This document shows, piece by piece, positions 13,056-24,678 of a DNA stretch of 64,000 nt (position 1 is its first letter; each line of letters starts with the position of its first letter). The DNA lies in NCBI GenBank assembly GCA_025677825.1, contig JAIXMO010000085.1:1-64000 (forward strand), given 5' to 3'. A program made the translations under genes and the position numbers. Under the pieces are notes generated by a model. It saw only the letters and a list, made by a program, of their open reading frames with translations, made no database searches and had not been told where the DNA came from. The DNA comes from Helicostylum pulchrum. Its lineage: Eukaryota > Mucoromycota > Mucoromycetes > Mucorales > Mucoraceae.

Positions 13056-13818
13056 ATGTCTGCTATTTCTAATAACGGTAAAGCATTCCTTGCTTGGTAT
13101 CTTACCCACCTTGTTGCTTCACCTCTTCGTACCAAAGCCTGTACCTCAGGTATCTTATCTGGTCTTCAAGAATTGACAGCACAAAAATTATCAGGTGTAA
13201 AGCAATTCGATAAACGTATTATTCAAATGGCTGCTTATGGTAAATTTATAAATAATAAGGAAGAAATATTTTTTTTTAATTCAAAAATTGGGGTGAAATA
13301 GGTTTATTTGTTTCTGGACCCTTGAGTCATTTCATGTATGAAATTATGAACAAAGTGTTTGCTGGCAAAACTGGTTCTAGTGTAAAGATTGGACAATTAC
13401 TCTTTTCAAATTTGATCATTTCACCTGTTATGAATTCAGGTACACATAAATATTTTTTTTAAAAAAAAGGGGGTTGTATTAAAATATAAATTTGTAGTGT
13501 ATTTAACTGCTATGGCCGTTATGGCCGGTGTTCGTGCACCAGCACAATTAAAGGCCAACATTAAGAATGGTTTATTACCTATGCAAAAGGTTTCTTGGGT
13601 TATCTCTCCATTAACTATGATGCTTGCACAAAATTTCTTACCTCCTACTACTTGGGTTCCTTTCTTCAATTTGATTGCCTTTGGTAAGTTTTATAGATTA
13701 TGAGGGCTCTTTTTATTCTATTTTATTAATGCATTTTTTTTTTGTAGTTTTTGGTACATATATGAATACCATGATTAAGCGTAGACGTATTAAGGAAGCC
13801 GAAGCCAAAAAGCAATAA
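13056..13818 (+). CDS. Mpv17/PMP22 family membrane protein
   Basis: Exons 13056..13239, 13302..13439, 13498..13683, 13748..13818; 192 residues, normal for the family. It starts with FLAWYLTHLVASPLRTKACTSG, the family opening, and ends with the signature WVISPLTMMLAQNFLPPTTW and a following basic tail (KRRRIKEAEAKKQ). Four hydrophobic segments are visible. Relatives are Sym1/Mpv17 in the mitochondrial inner membrane and PMP22/Pxmp2 in peroxisomes; WVPFFN next to the basic C-terminus does not settle which. Probably a channel-like solute permeability protein. Confidence 0.9.
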
Positions 13819-14439
13819 GCTTTTTCGCATCATCTAAATAAAAAAGTGCTTATTACACTGTTTTAAAAAAAAAAGAAACTTAATTCATTCACGGTAATCC
13901 ATAAGTTTAATGTGAATTATGCGAGAAGTTGAGCCGTATTAATAACTAGCATCTTGTCATAAGTAATACGTCCTTTCATAAACTAGTTTTTTTTTTTTTT
14001 TTTTTTTTTCGAAGAGCACGGCTATAAATGCGTTTAGTGGTCCGTTCTTGTAAATCCCATAAACGAATTTTAATATCTGTAATTTGTAAGTAATATATTT
14101 ATACATTAGTAGAGTTGGGACTCTCAATTCAACGATATGTAAAAAAAGACTGTCATCAATAATAATAATAAAAATATGACGGTCTATTTCGTTTACCGCT
14201 GGGACAGTTATTTGTTTTTGAAATTTCTTACATCCAGAATGGATGTATGATGATTCTATTGCAGCATTTCCTTTGCCTCGTATTTTTTTAATAAATTACT
14301 TTTACAAAAACATCAGATTGCCCTCAATGCGACATTTAGAGGACTTTAAAACGGAACTATAAAAAGTTCCCATACAAAAAAAAACCGTCAGATTGAAGTC
14401 GTCATCTCTTTTTCTTTTTCTTTTTAAATAAAAAATATT

Positions 14440-15687
14440 ATGCCAGAAATAGCTGAAGTAAAAAAAAAAAAAATTCAGTAAGATATACAGCACTAAACTA
14501 TACCTAATATTAGGTTGAACACGCTAGACTACGTATACATAGACAATGTCTTAACCATAAGGTTATCAAAGTTGAACACGTAGGTTCTTTATCTCGAGAA
14601 AAAAATAAACGTTATAACCAAAAAAACCCATATTTTAGCAATCGGATAATATTGTATATAAAGATATCGAACCCTCTGAATTTGCAGATACAATTTTAAA
14701 TAAAGTACTAGTCGATACAAAACGTTGGGGAAAATACTTTTTACTAAGTAAAAAAAATAAAATCTTACATACTATACGTCAATGTATCTAACATACACGT
14801 ATTTTAGTTTTTGATCAAGGACCGAGTTTGGTTGCTCATTTTGGTATGACAGGTCGTATTAGGGTAAAAATCAATTTTTCTATCCCACCGCTATTAAAAG
14901 CTGAAAAAAAAAAACCTATTCAAACTAGTTCCAACACGAAGAAGAAGTTTGGCCGCCCAAGTTTTGGAAATTGCTCATCACATTCCAAGACCCCACCAAT
15001 CCTGATAAGACCATCCAATTTGGCTTTCAAGACCCGCGTCGACTAGCGAGACTACGACTCGTCGCTAGCCCAGACCCTTTACTCGAACTACCCATCAGCA
15101 AACTCGGTTTTGACCCTGTACTTAACCTGCCTTCGCTTTCAACATTTAGTCAACTGGTTCTCCGTCGTCAAGTTCCTATCAAAGCGTTGCTGTTAGACCA
15201 AGCGTTTTCTGCCGGTGTAGGTAACTGGGTCGCTGACGAAATTCTGTACCAGGCCAAGATCCATCCTGCTCAATACTCTCATTCTTTAACTGACAATGAA
15301 CTAGAATTGCTTTACGAAAAACTGAAATATGTCTGTGAAACAGCTGTAGCGCTGGAAGCTGATGAATCCAAATTTCCTGCAGATTGGTTAATGCCGTACC
15401 GTTGGAATAAAGGTAAAAAGACCGACCAGATTTTACCAAATGGTTTGTCGCTGCAGTTTGTAACGGTAGGTGGTAGAACTTCGGCTATTGCTCCTGATAT
15501 ACAAGTTTTACGTATTGTAGAAAAGAAAAAAGTAGTTAAAAAAGAAGGTGGTGTTAAAAAGGAAGAAGTGGAGAACGAAAAAATAGTGGTAAAGAAAAAG
15601 AGTGTGATAGTTAAAAAGGAGCCTGCTGTTAGACATGTAACTGGAACTCGTCGATCTTTAAGAATAAAAGAAGAACAAAAAAGCTAA
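14440..15687 (+). CDS. Formamidopyrimidine-DNA glycosylase (Fpg/MutM family, zincless type)
   Basis: Bifunctional base-excision repair enzyme that removes oxidised purines and cuts the abasic site. Exons 14440..14457, 14514..14579, 14639..14747, 14808..14863, 14929..15687; 335 residues. Starts MPEIAEV: Pro2 is the Schiff-base nucleophile once Met is removed, Glu3 the general acid. KRWGKYF carries the conserved beta-hairpin Lys, HFGMTG is present, and LLDQAFSAGVGNWVADEILY is the helix-two-turn-helix. Instead of the Cys4 zinc finger it has FVTVGGRTSA, the zincless finger of plant and fungal enzymes. A Lys-rich tail follows. Intron 14864..14928 stays open in frame and can be misread as coding; splicing it restores WPPKFWKLLITF. 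Confidence 0.92.
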
Positions 15688-16050
15688 TACAAAGCTTTGT
15701 AGTTCCTTTCTATTGTACATTGAAATTAAAAAAGTTTCGAGTTAATTATAAGCCTATTTTATTTACTATTTACTTTCAACTAAATAACCCCCTCCCAGGT
15801 CGTTTAACTATTTTGATAAAGCCCTCTCCCCCATCGACACATTTCTACTCATAATTTTGGTATTCATATTGCTTGATAGTTGTATATTTCGTTAGCTAGA
15901 TGAAAATAATAATTAATCTTACTAATTTTTCACACTCCCTTTTTTTCCGTTCACTCAAACAAATTTTTAATCTCGCGCGTGCACTTTAATTGAAAATTTA
16001 AAATTACACCCCTCGCCCATTTATTAGATATATAACAAAAAAAAAAAAGA
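15688..16050. other. Convergent intergenic region
   Basis: About 360 bp between the 3' ends of the glycosylase and lumazine synthase genes; it should hold both polyadenylation regions. AT-rich, with no other feature seen. Confidence 0.5.
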
Positions 16051-16689
16051 TTAAAGCTTCTTATATTTTCTTAAACCAGATTCAACAGCAGCAGCGGCCC
16101 ACTCTTCAGCATGATGGAAACCATCTTCAGTAGTAGATCTAGCAATAGCTTGTTCGTCATTATAGCACGTCAAGACGCCAAACATGACAGGAACACCAGT
16201 ATCCAACTGAACCTTCATAATACCGTGAGTGACAGCATCACAAATATATTCAAAATGAGCAGTTCCTCCCTTAATAACAAGACCAATACAGATGACTGCA
16301 TCGAAAGGTCCAGTCTTTTTTTCTTCCTTCTTTTCCTTTCCGATAGCAGGTGAACCAAGTAAATCACTAGCTGTTTGAGATCCTTGTGCTTGGGAGAGTT
16401 CGATAAGTTGCTTGGCAGCCATAGGAAGTTCATATGCGCCAGAAACGGTATCCTAAGTTTCAAATTAAAAAACTGCATTTATACACACATCTGTATAAAG
16501 TTTACTTACGGTAAAGACGTTTTCGGGTAAAACATTGTATCTTTCAATTAAAGTATCACGAACCTTCTTGTAAAGTTGGTCAACAAGAGCAAAATTCCAA
16601 CGTGTATGGACAATAGCGATACGAAGACCGGATCCATCAAGTTTAACCTTAGGTGGCGCGACACCCTTTTCAAAAGTTTGTGTACTCAT
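16051..16689 (-). CDS. RIB4: 6,7-dimethyl-8-ribityllumazine synthase
   Basis: Penultimate step of riboflavin synthesis: joins 5-amino-6-ribitylaminouracil and 3,4-dihydroxy-2-butanone 4-phosphate. Exons 16689..16510 and 16452..16051, phase 0, 193 residues. Visible are [17 protein letters not shown] (substrate strand with the Trp), [10 protein letters not shown], and [15 protein letters not shown] containing the catalytic His, then [19 protein letters not shown] and a C-terminal HHAEEWA. A Lys/Glu-rich insert ([11 protein letters not shown]) interrupts the strand before DAVICIG; inserts at this place occur in fungal homologues. A homopentamer is expected for fungi. Confidence 0.95.
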
Positions 16690-16793
16690 AATATATATGT
16701 AAAGGAAAAAGAAAGAAAAAAAAACGCGGTTTTATCTCATTATTAATTATTTATAAGCTGTGATTTAAAAAAAAACTTCCGTGGTCACAAACA

Positions 16794-18305
16794 TCATGAT
16801 GACTTTATTGAGTCTTCAAGTATTAATAATTTCTTCTTTTCCAAATAAAGTTGACTTTTAGCATACTCTTTAATAGCTTTCAACATATCTTGTTCCACGT
16901 TTGGTTTATAATTAGTTTCAATATCTTTTTTCAAATTACCATCTATTCTTTCAAATCTTGTCAGTGTTTCTTTTTCATGAATACGAGCCTATATAACAAC
17001 AAAAAAACCGTCAGTAAAAAAAGATATATATCACTATTAAAAAAAGAAGTACATTTTCTAGTAGAGCAATTGCATCGCTGGCTTGATTTCGATCAATATT
17101 AATAGATGATTTTAATCTTTCAACACCTCTCAAACTAGATTCAGTTATTTTCCTACTGGTTAAATAATCTGATAAAGCATTTAATCTTCTTTGCATAGCA
17201 TTCTAATATAATATGTATTAAAATAAGATGTAAAAAAAAAAGGGGTTGGGAGAGAAGAGAGAAAACAAACCTGAGCAGAAATACAATTCTTTATTTGATA
17301 TGAAATCTCATCACCCATTGTTTCGCTTAATGCTATTGATTGTGATCTCTCAAGATCGGATAATTGTTGATATCCCTTGGCAACAGCTTTATACAATCTA
17401 AAAAGAAAAAGGTTAAAAAAGCAATGCCTGTGTAACATGCTATTAATACATTTACATAAACAAACTGGGATTTCGTTCGATTCCACCATAAGAAACTAGT
17501 GAGCTTGATAAATTCATCCAAGCATGAGCCATTTCTTTTTTTTTACAGGAGATAAAGTAAGTATACAGATGGAGGGGGGTTGGGGCGATAATAACGCATA
17601 AAGTATACTTTACCATTCTCTTCCAGTATTAACTTTTCAATGCGAAAAGACATTTGATATAAATCGGTTGAAAATGTATTTAGCTGCTTTATCCAGAATC
17701 GAAATTCAGGTTTCATATCTTCCTCAGATACGTTTATAATAAGTTGTTTATGTCTTGACTTTATTGTTTTTGGTGTTGGTCTAAACTATAAAGGATGATT
17801 ATTTAACAAAAACATGATGTACTTGTTAAAACTTGTTTACCCCAATTTCACTTTCAACAAACTCTCTTAATCCTTCACTAAATTTAGCTCGAGCATGTTG
17901 CGTTATTCTATCCAACCAAACCTGAATTTTATTCTCTACTACACCTGCATCCATCTTTTCCGCATTTTGTTCGTTGGGAAGTTTTATAGTTAACCACCAC
18001 TGTCTACCTACCAACTTTCCTTCTTTATCTAGCCGTGGTAAAGGACAACTCGGTAACGTTGGTATTAGCACATCATCCAACGTAGAAACTAAATGGTCAT
18101 GTAATTTAGCTAATTCCGAATAATATCTTGGAAATCTCTTTTGCTTTTGTTTGTACTTGGTCAAGTTGGTCTAATAATAATAATACTTTAGTAACAGTTG
18201 AAAATATATATTCTTTTTCTTTCTTACATTAGCTTCTAACCAAAATACGGGATCCTTTCTTTTGTAATCAACATTAGTTACTTGTAACTCTATGTGAAAA
18301 GACAT
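16794..18305 (-). CDS. VPS17: Vps17-like retromer sorting nexin (PX + BAR-like)
   Basis: Exons 18305..18228, 18170..17841, 17785..17614, 17534..17462, 17397..17271, 17202..17053, 16988..16794; 374 residues, shorter than usual for Vps17. The first ~115 residues form a PX domain (VDYKRKDPVFWLEANTNL, then RFPRYYSELAKLHDHL and IPTLPSCPLP) ending in FVESEIGFRP, which resembles the Vps17 FVESDFGY segment. The rest is helical and charged (YLTSRKITESSLRGVERLKS), as in the BAR half that pairs with Vps5 to tubulate endosomes for retromer. The donor of exon 4 (GTTATG) is unusual; it was chosen because it alone keeps frame, so residues near that join are less certain. Confidence 0.78.
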
Positions 18306-18560
18306 TTTTTTTTCTTTATTTATTTATAAGAGTATGTTCAAAAAGAGAAAGAGAAAAAAGAAGAGAAAAGGAAGTGCGTGTGTTTCAATTTTCCCTTTAT
18401 AATCATACAACAACATTTGTTTGAAAATCAGTCACGTCTCGGATGGTACCTTTTGCGTTCTGTTGAGGGTTTTTTTTATGGTTCCGGTTATTTGTAAGAT
18501 GTTGCGTTGAACTTTGTATACTTTGTGTCATACCTTATTTCTATGTTTATTATGTTCTCC
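18306..18560. other. Short spacer upstream of VPS17
   Basis: About 255 bp containing the VPS17 promoter side and the left flank of the eroded element. Purine-rich stretch at 18338-18375. Confidence 0.4.
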
Positions 18561-19401
18561 GTACACAGTACTTCCACACTTTCTTGAAAAGGTTGGTCAA
18601 ATTTTTGAAACCCAACTGGTCTCTTTTTCATACCTCGACAATAATCTTACTCAAGGACCAAATCCCTTCACTCAGGTAGCAGACCATACAACAAGTAATT
18701 TATCTCCTCTACTGTCCTCACTTGTAAAAATAAATAATAAGGCTGATATAAGTTAATAACTTGATTAAAAATGAAATGTACTAGCAGCATCTTTCCATCT
18801 TATCAATTTGGGTATTTCTGACAAGTTGTCGAGTTGTTATAGGAACAATGATTGCTGCATGTTGGATCCTGAACATAACTTCTTCATGTACCGCGAGCTC
18901 CTCAAAAAGCATCTTGCAAATGCTTAACCAGGTTTTCTATTAGTCAAATATCATAATCACTAATAACATCATGGTCTTGCTTATATCCATTTTTGTACAA
19001 CGTTTTTGCAGGAGTAAACTTTAACATCTGTAATTGCTTGGATAAGGTTCTTGGCACTTTCGGTGATTTCTACTTCTTTGACATTTACAGATAACATGAT
19101 GTTTTTATATTCTTCTTCAGCTGTACACATTTTTATAATATATTCCATACTGAATCTGATGTTAGATCTATGACGCCTAGTTGAGCTAAGCTGTATAGAA
19201 ACTTAGTTAGAAAAGTATTCACTGAAGGAGGACGGTTAGAAGATGAGGATGAGGTACTTACATTGTTAGCTCTTTCAATAATATTTTGATGCGCTAGTCG
19301 CTAAATAGAAGAAATAGCAGAACGAAATTCATTATTGCACGTCAAAAATCTGGCCAGCGTTTTCAAGAAAGTGTCCAATTGATAGTGGAAGTACTGTATA
19401 C
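18561..19401 (-). mobile_element. Eroded repeat element with imperfect inverted ends
   Basis: The ends are imperfect inverted copies: 18561..18608 contains ACAGTACTTCCAC then ACTTTCTTGAAAA and ATTTTTGA; 19343..19401 in reverse complement shows the same blocks with a 12-bp insertion. Between them the minus strand carries broken coding-like stretches, for example HQNIIERANN, a GTAAGT...CAG intron, CTAEEEYKNIMLSVNVKEVE and EELAVHEEVMFRIQHAAIIV, separated by stops and frame changes. I do not recognise the protein. It reads as a decayed transposon or gene copy, not an active gene. Confidence 0.45.
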
Positions 19402-19749
19402 AAATATGTTGTACTTTTTATATATATATTCGTCTTTATTTTAAACTTCATTATTAACAGAGTAATCCTTTCTGTATTCTGTTTCTCACACGTACTTGTA
19501 CTTATCACTTGTTTACACAAAAAAAGAAAGAAAAAGTGTATGATCTTGACATAGTACTTTGTGTTACTGTACTCCACACCTTCATCACCGCCAAAAGTTT
19601 TGTTTAGCGCACAATCTCGGAAACCATGCAGCTCATCTTTTGTTTTTCCTTTTCCCCTGTGTGACTTGATATCAATACAGAGAGGTAATTGGACAATACA
19701 TGAATTCTTATTTTTCTCTCTCTTTTTTCTTCTTCTTTACTATACATTC

Positions 19750-21437
19750 ATGTCAGAACATCAATCCATTGTACAAATTACTCTCAACACAGAGTCAAAA
19801 AGGCCCTTTCATCATACTTCCATTCCACCCCAATACCCTCTATTGAATGAACCGTTACCTGAACAACAGGTAAAGTTATATATGCTATATCTATATATTT
19901 TTTTTCTGTATCTAAACCCAACGTATACGCAGACAACAGCTTCTATCATGGAGGAACAAGTCTTGAACTACATGAATAACTCACCCACCCAAGATAAACA
20001 ACATCACATTATGGAAGCAATACAACATTTACCTTTGCTAGCTAAAGAATTCGAAAAGTTGTCACCTCAATTACAAACCACCACCTTATTTCGTTTACTA
20101 CAGCGATCAAATGCAAACACTCTTAAATATGCCAACTCCATCATTACACCCATTCTTAAGAGGGACTTTATTGCTTGCTTACCGCACGAACTGAAGCTTC
20201 AAGTCATTGGTCATCTTGACATCAACACACTCTGTACAGCCTCTCGTGTCAGTAAAAAATGGAAATCATTAATTGACGGCGATAAGAACACTTGGTTTCG
20301 ATTACTAAAAAAAGATGGCTTTGACCTATTTCCCTCTACCTTCAAAATGTCTTGGAAAGAACATTACAAGAGACAATATACCCTAAAATCAAATTGGAAG
20401 AAGGGAAAATTTAAAAGAATCGAATTTGAAGGTCATACCGAATTTATCGTTACTTGTTTACAATTTGATGAAGAAAAGATTGTTACAGGCGCTACTGATT
20501 CTATGATTAATATCTATAATACAAATGATCCTGCCGGTCCGATGGAACAATTGCAAGGTCATGTAGGTGGTGTATGGGCTTTACAGTACGTTGGTAATAC
20601 TCTAGTCAGTGGTTCAATTGATAGAACCGTAAGAGTATGGAATATTAAAAAGAGAAAATGTACACATATCTTTAAAGGTCACACATCTACTGTTCGATGC
20701 CTACAAATTGTTGAACCCGTCATGATCAATGGTAAATTAGAACCAAGCCAACCACTTATCGTGACAGGCTCAAGAGATTTCTCAATTCGTGTTTGGAACT
20801 TACCAAACGTAGAAGACGATAGTACGGAACCATATGTAGGTGAAGCATCTAACCCATGGTTTAAATTTTTGTTATTTGGGCACACACATTCTGTTAGATC
20901 CATTGCTGCTCACGGTAATACGCTTGTTAGTGGTAGTTATGATAACACAGTGGCTGTTTGGGATTTAGAGACCGGTAGAATGTTACATAGAATGGAAGGA
21001 CATACAAGTAATGTATATGCTGTTGTTATTGATCCAATAAGACAACAATGCATGAGCGGTAGTATGGACAGCACCGTATATGTATGGGATATCATCACCG
21101 GTGAGTGTCTACATAAATTAGATGGGCATTCCATACTTGTTGGTCTACTAGGGTTAACACCCAACCATTTGGTTTCGGCTGCCGCCGATAAAACACTACG
21201 TGTTTGGAACCCAAATACTGGTGTATGTGAGCACGTCTTGGCTGGTAAGCATGGTCACGAAGGTGCCATTACTTGCTTTAAACATGACGATGAAAAAGTT
21301 ATTTCAGGTTCGGAAGGTGGATTGAAAATGTGGGATATAAAAACTGGTAGACACTTGTATGATTTAGTGACGGATGTGAAAGGTGTGTGGTGGGTGACAT
21401 TTGATAAACGAAGATGTATTGTAGCTATTCGAAAGTA

Positions 21438-21478
<41 letters not shown>

Positions 21479-21575
21479 TATTAAACGTTTTATATGGACT
21501 GATAAATATATATATTTTAGTCACGATGAAACTTCTTTTCAAATGCTTGATTTTGGTGTACCTAATTTAGAATAG
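19750..21575 (+). CDS. F-box/WD40 protein, Cdc4/Fbw7/Pop1-like
   Basis: Substrate receptor of an SCF ubiquitin ligase. Exons 19750..19869, 19933..21434, 21521..21575; 558 residues. The 63-nt first intron is a multiple of three and open, so it is easily read through. The F-box is at about residues 117-160 (RDFIACLPHELKLQVIGHLD ... KKWKSLI), closely resembling Fbw7/Cdc4. Seven to eight WD40 blades follow from ~203, with GHTEFIVTC, GHVGGVWAL, GHTSTVRCL, GHTHSVRSI, GHTSNVYAV and GHSILVGLL marking blade starts. Cdc4-type arginines for phosphodegron binding cannot be assigned without alignment. The last intron holds a 36-T tract. Confidence 0.88.
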
Positions 21576-22254
21576 TAAACAAAGAAAGTATGATGGTATT
21601 AATTACTACTTATCATCCCCTTATTTTTCAGTATATGTTATTTTAGCTGTATATCGAAAAAAATAAACGTATCTTACATATACTATTTAACAATCTAAGA
21701 TTGTGTTGCTACTATTTACCATTCATGTAAATAGCCACATCATAAACAACTTTAAATCTATTTACCCCTAAAACATTCTTTTGTGTGTTCTTTATGCAGT
21801 TCTCTGTCGAAAGAATCGCTTCTTTTTTTTTTTTTTTTTTGGTTTTAAGGACACCGACAACCCTTACTTGAAGCGTAATTTAATCGCTCCTCGAGTATAC
21901 ATCTGTTAGACATAACAGTTTATTCGATGCGTAAAAGATAAGTTTATATTGGTTAAATGCATTTTGTTTGTTCGCAAAACTCCTTAAAAAGATCTTTTAC
22001 GTTTTGATCTAGAGTGTTCTTTTTTTACTCGCATTTTGTACCTGCACTCATAAATTTAATAATCCATATGAAAAAAAAAAACGAGTAGCATATGTCATTA
22101 CGTAAATATCGTTCCACGTTCTTTCAGGGTGATGACTATTCATCACACCTTTTTTTGTGTGCTACCAGTGACTTGTTTTAAAAAAACCGCTCATAAATAC
22201 CAGCCAAAAAAAAAAACCTGCAGTTTCCCTCTCTTTATTTAAATAAAAAAAAAC
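21576..22254. other. Intergenic region upstream of the SDR gene
   Basis: About 680 bp of AT-rich DNA with an 18-T run near 21823; no gene seen. Confidence 0.5.
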
Positions 22255-23199
22255 ATGATTCAAAAAGCACTACTATCAGCAGCAGTGACTATTTTACTAG
22301 CTCACTATATTTCTCAACAAAAACGAGACCGTAAAAGAACAGTTGACCCCAGCGGTGAACGCGTTATTATTGTCGGTTGCTCATCTGGCATTGGTAAAGA
22401 CTGTGCACTCAAGTACGCTTCTCGTGGCGCCAAACTCGTTTTATTCGCTCGTCGAGAAGAGCTTTTAAAGCAACTTCGGGACGACTGTCAAGCGGCTGGT
22501 TCACCCCTTGTAGAGTATTTTGTCGGTGACGTGACAAAGGAACACGATTTACAACAGTTATCAGACTTCACGCAAGAAAAGTTACAAGGTATCGATACCG
22601 TCATTTATTGTGCTGGTATGATCTCTGTCCGACCCTTTTTGGAGTCCTGCGGTGTCAGTGTAGTGGATAAAACAGTGACAGTCGACAAAGAAAAGAGTCA
22701 AGCTGTCGACGCTGCCTTATTAAACATCACCACCATCAACTACTTTTCCGCTATTTGGACTGCAAAGTTATTTTTACCCATCTTAATCTCGAGCTCGGTA
22801 GCTCCTAATTATATTGTGATATCTTCTATGGCCGGTAAAGTAGGCGCACCTACAAGAGCTCTCTATGCCGGTTCAAAACATGCTCTTCATGGTTTCTTTG
22901 ATTCGATTCGTGTAGAATTGAAACCTTTAAATGTACATATTGGTTTGATTTGTCCAGGTACTGTAGATACAGATTTACGTTTCTCCGCTGTCGATACATC
23001 GCTTGGAAGTGGTACGGTCTCAGGTTCAAAAAAGAATAAATTATCTCCCAATCAAGTAGCAGATCGAATCATATTAGCATCCGATCTTCGAGAAAGAGAA
23101 GTCTATATACCGTCTTGGTTTGGTTATGCTGCTTTATGGGCCAAACTAATTGCTAGTCCGTTAGTGGATGTATTCGCCGCAAGAAAGTACAAGACTTAG
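22255..23199 (+). CDS. Membrane-anchored short-chain dehydrogenase/reductase (DHRS7/11beta-HSD1-like)
   Basis: Single exon, 314 residues. The N-terminus is a short hydrophobic anchor (ALLSAAVTILLAHYI) followed by a basic stretch, suggesting an ER membrane anchor. The Rossmann motif is GCSSGIG at 41-47; NNAG is replaced by YCAG at 118-121; catalytic Ser is at 190/191 (VISSMAG), Tyr204 and Lys208 in YAGSKHA; ICPGTVDTDL follows. R66/R67 after the second strand suggests NADP(H). The substrate is unknown; relatives reduce steroids, retinoids or other lipids. It lacks introns, unlike most neighbours. Confidence 0.85.
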   Translation: MIQKALLSAAVTILLAHYISQQKRDRKRTVDPSGERVIIVGCSSGIGKDCALKYASRGAKLVLFARREELLKQLRDDCQAAGSPLVEYFVGDVTKEHDLQQLSDFTQEKLQGIDTVIYCAGMISVRPFLESCGVSVVDKTVTVDKEKSQAVDAALLNITTINYFSAIWTAKLFLPILISSSVAPNYIVISSMAGKVGAPTRALYAGSKHALHGFFDSIRVELKPLNVHIGLICPGTVDTDLRFSAVDTSLGSGTVSGSKKNKLSPNQVADRIILASDLREREVYIPSWFGYAALWAKLIASPLVDVFAARKYKT

Positions 23200-23663
23200 A
23201 CTCATGACACAACCTTGATCCCAATTCTCGTTTTAAGGTAGTACAGTGAAGCTGATAAATTTTGGTTGCATTAAAAAAATAAAGGTCACTTTTTATAAAC
23301 CACATAAAACCATAAGTCGCAATTTTATAAAACGAAGATAGTAGAAAAGTAAACGCTGGGCGTACTTTTACAAATACTGTGAGGGTAAATCAACTGGTAA
23401 CCCAAAACTCTACACAAATGGTAAATGAAAATAAGAATAAAGCATATGTATTCAAATATTTCTGAAGATATAAACGCTTTACCTTTTACAAATAGCTTTC
23501 TTTTATTTTTTCGTTAAACGAACTTAATAAATAGTTCCCTGACAGTGTTAATCTCAGTAAGACAAAAGAACGCGTTATTTTTTCAAAAAAGATAGAATAA
23601 ATACAGCCTAAGCCTTGTCCGGTTAATCAATGTGGCTTCTACTATCAAATATAAATATCCCAC
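23200..23663. other. Intergenic region
   Basis: AT-rich 3' flank of the SDR gene; nothing coding seen. Confidence 0.4.
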
Positions 23664-24149
23664 TTATGATAAATAAATAAAACTTAGTCTCTTTTTCTCA
23701 TAAACAATATAAGTCCTATCGTCTGACTTTACAGCCTTCTTGGGGTTGGTGTGGTTGTGACCGTCATGAGAAGCCTTGATCACAACCTTTCCAGGCCAAC
23801 TTTTCCCATACTTGATGAAACAAGAACAGTCGAATCGTTGGGTATCCTTGCGATACTTTTTGGACTTCTAGTCTCCTTCTACTTTTTTCTGGTGGCCATG
23901 CTTACAGCTTAAAAGCAGACTTTGGCGTGTAGCGTTGGAGTTGGTAGTCACAAACGCCGTATTTTTTTCCTTGCCAAAGTTCAACGCCTCTTCACGCGCA
24001 GTAGCTGAACTGGAATACTCCTTTCCAATAATAAAGACTTCATTAAAAGTCTTGATTTCGATTGTATCGTTAATACTTTCGAATAGATTAATTTCTTTGA
24101 GTTGACGACAAGTTGTCGTGCGCCAAGTTTCGAAATATGACGTTGTCAA
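23664..24149 (-). pseudogene. FAR1/MULE-type DNA-binding domain remnant
   Basis: A 162-codon frame broken by one TAG after HQKKVEGD. It has no ATG at its 5' end (open from TTG) and stops shortly after the domain. Before the break: EEALNFGKEKNTAFVTTNSN and LSCKHGH; after it: RFDCSCFIKYGKSWPGKVV and SHDGHNHTNPKK. The C...C...H-x-H layout is the FAR1/WRKY-GCM1 zinc cluster that begins many Mutator-like transposases. No transposase DDE domain follows. Interpreted as an old MULE fragment. Confidence 0.6.
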
Positions 24150-24678
24150 TTTTTTTCCCGTCTAAAACTAACAATTTTATAGCATTTGCTGTTCCAGCTG
24201 GGAGTGGGAAGTGGCCTTCTTTCTCTTGTCAAGCATATGATTTAATATATACGCAATCTAACTCGCCGTTTTCTTCTCAGTCATATATGGGGGAGAGTTT
24301 AAAAAAGGTGCTGCTTACACTTATACGTCTTGAATGCCGCTCTTTTATCGTTTGTATCCCATCATTCTTGATCGTGTTCAAGGGGTTATTTTTCTTTTAT
24401 CGTCAACTTGATTTTTTGTAAGGCGAAACTTCCATCAGTTTCTCTCTGGTAACGCTTCCTACCATTTTTGAACCTTCATGCACCTAAAAAAAAAAGCTCG
24501 CTTTTTTTTTGAACGACCAAACGAAAATATATATCAGCTTCACTGTACATGCGCACCCCCTATTGCGTATCATTTCTCTCCTATTGACTCCAAAATAATG
24601 ATAATAAAATCTCGACCTTTCTTTCTCTTTTTTATCTCTTTTTTTTTCTCCCCCCCCCAAAAATATTTATATATAAAA

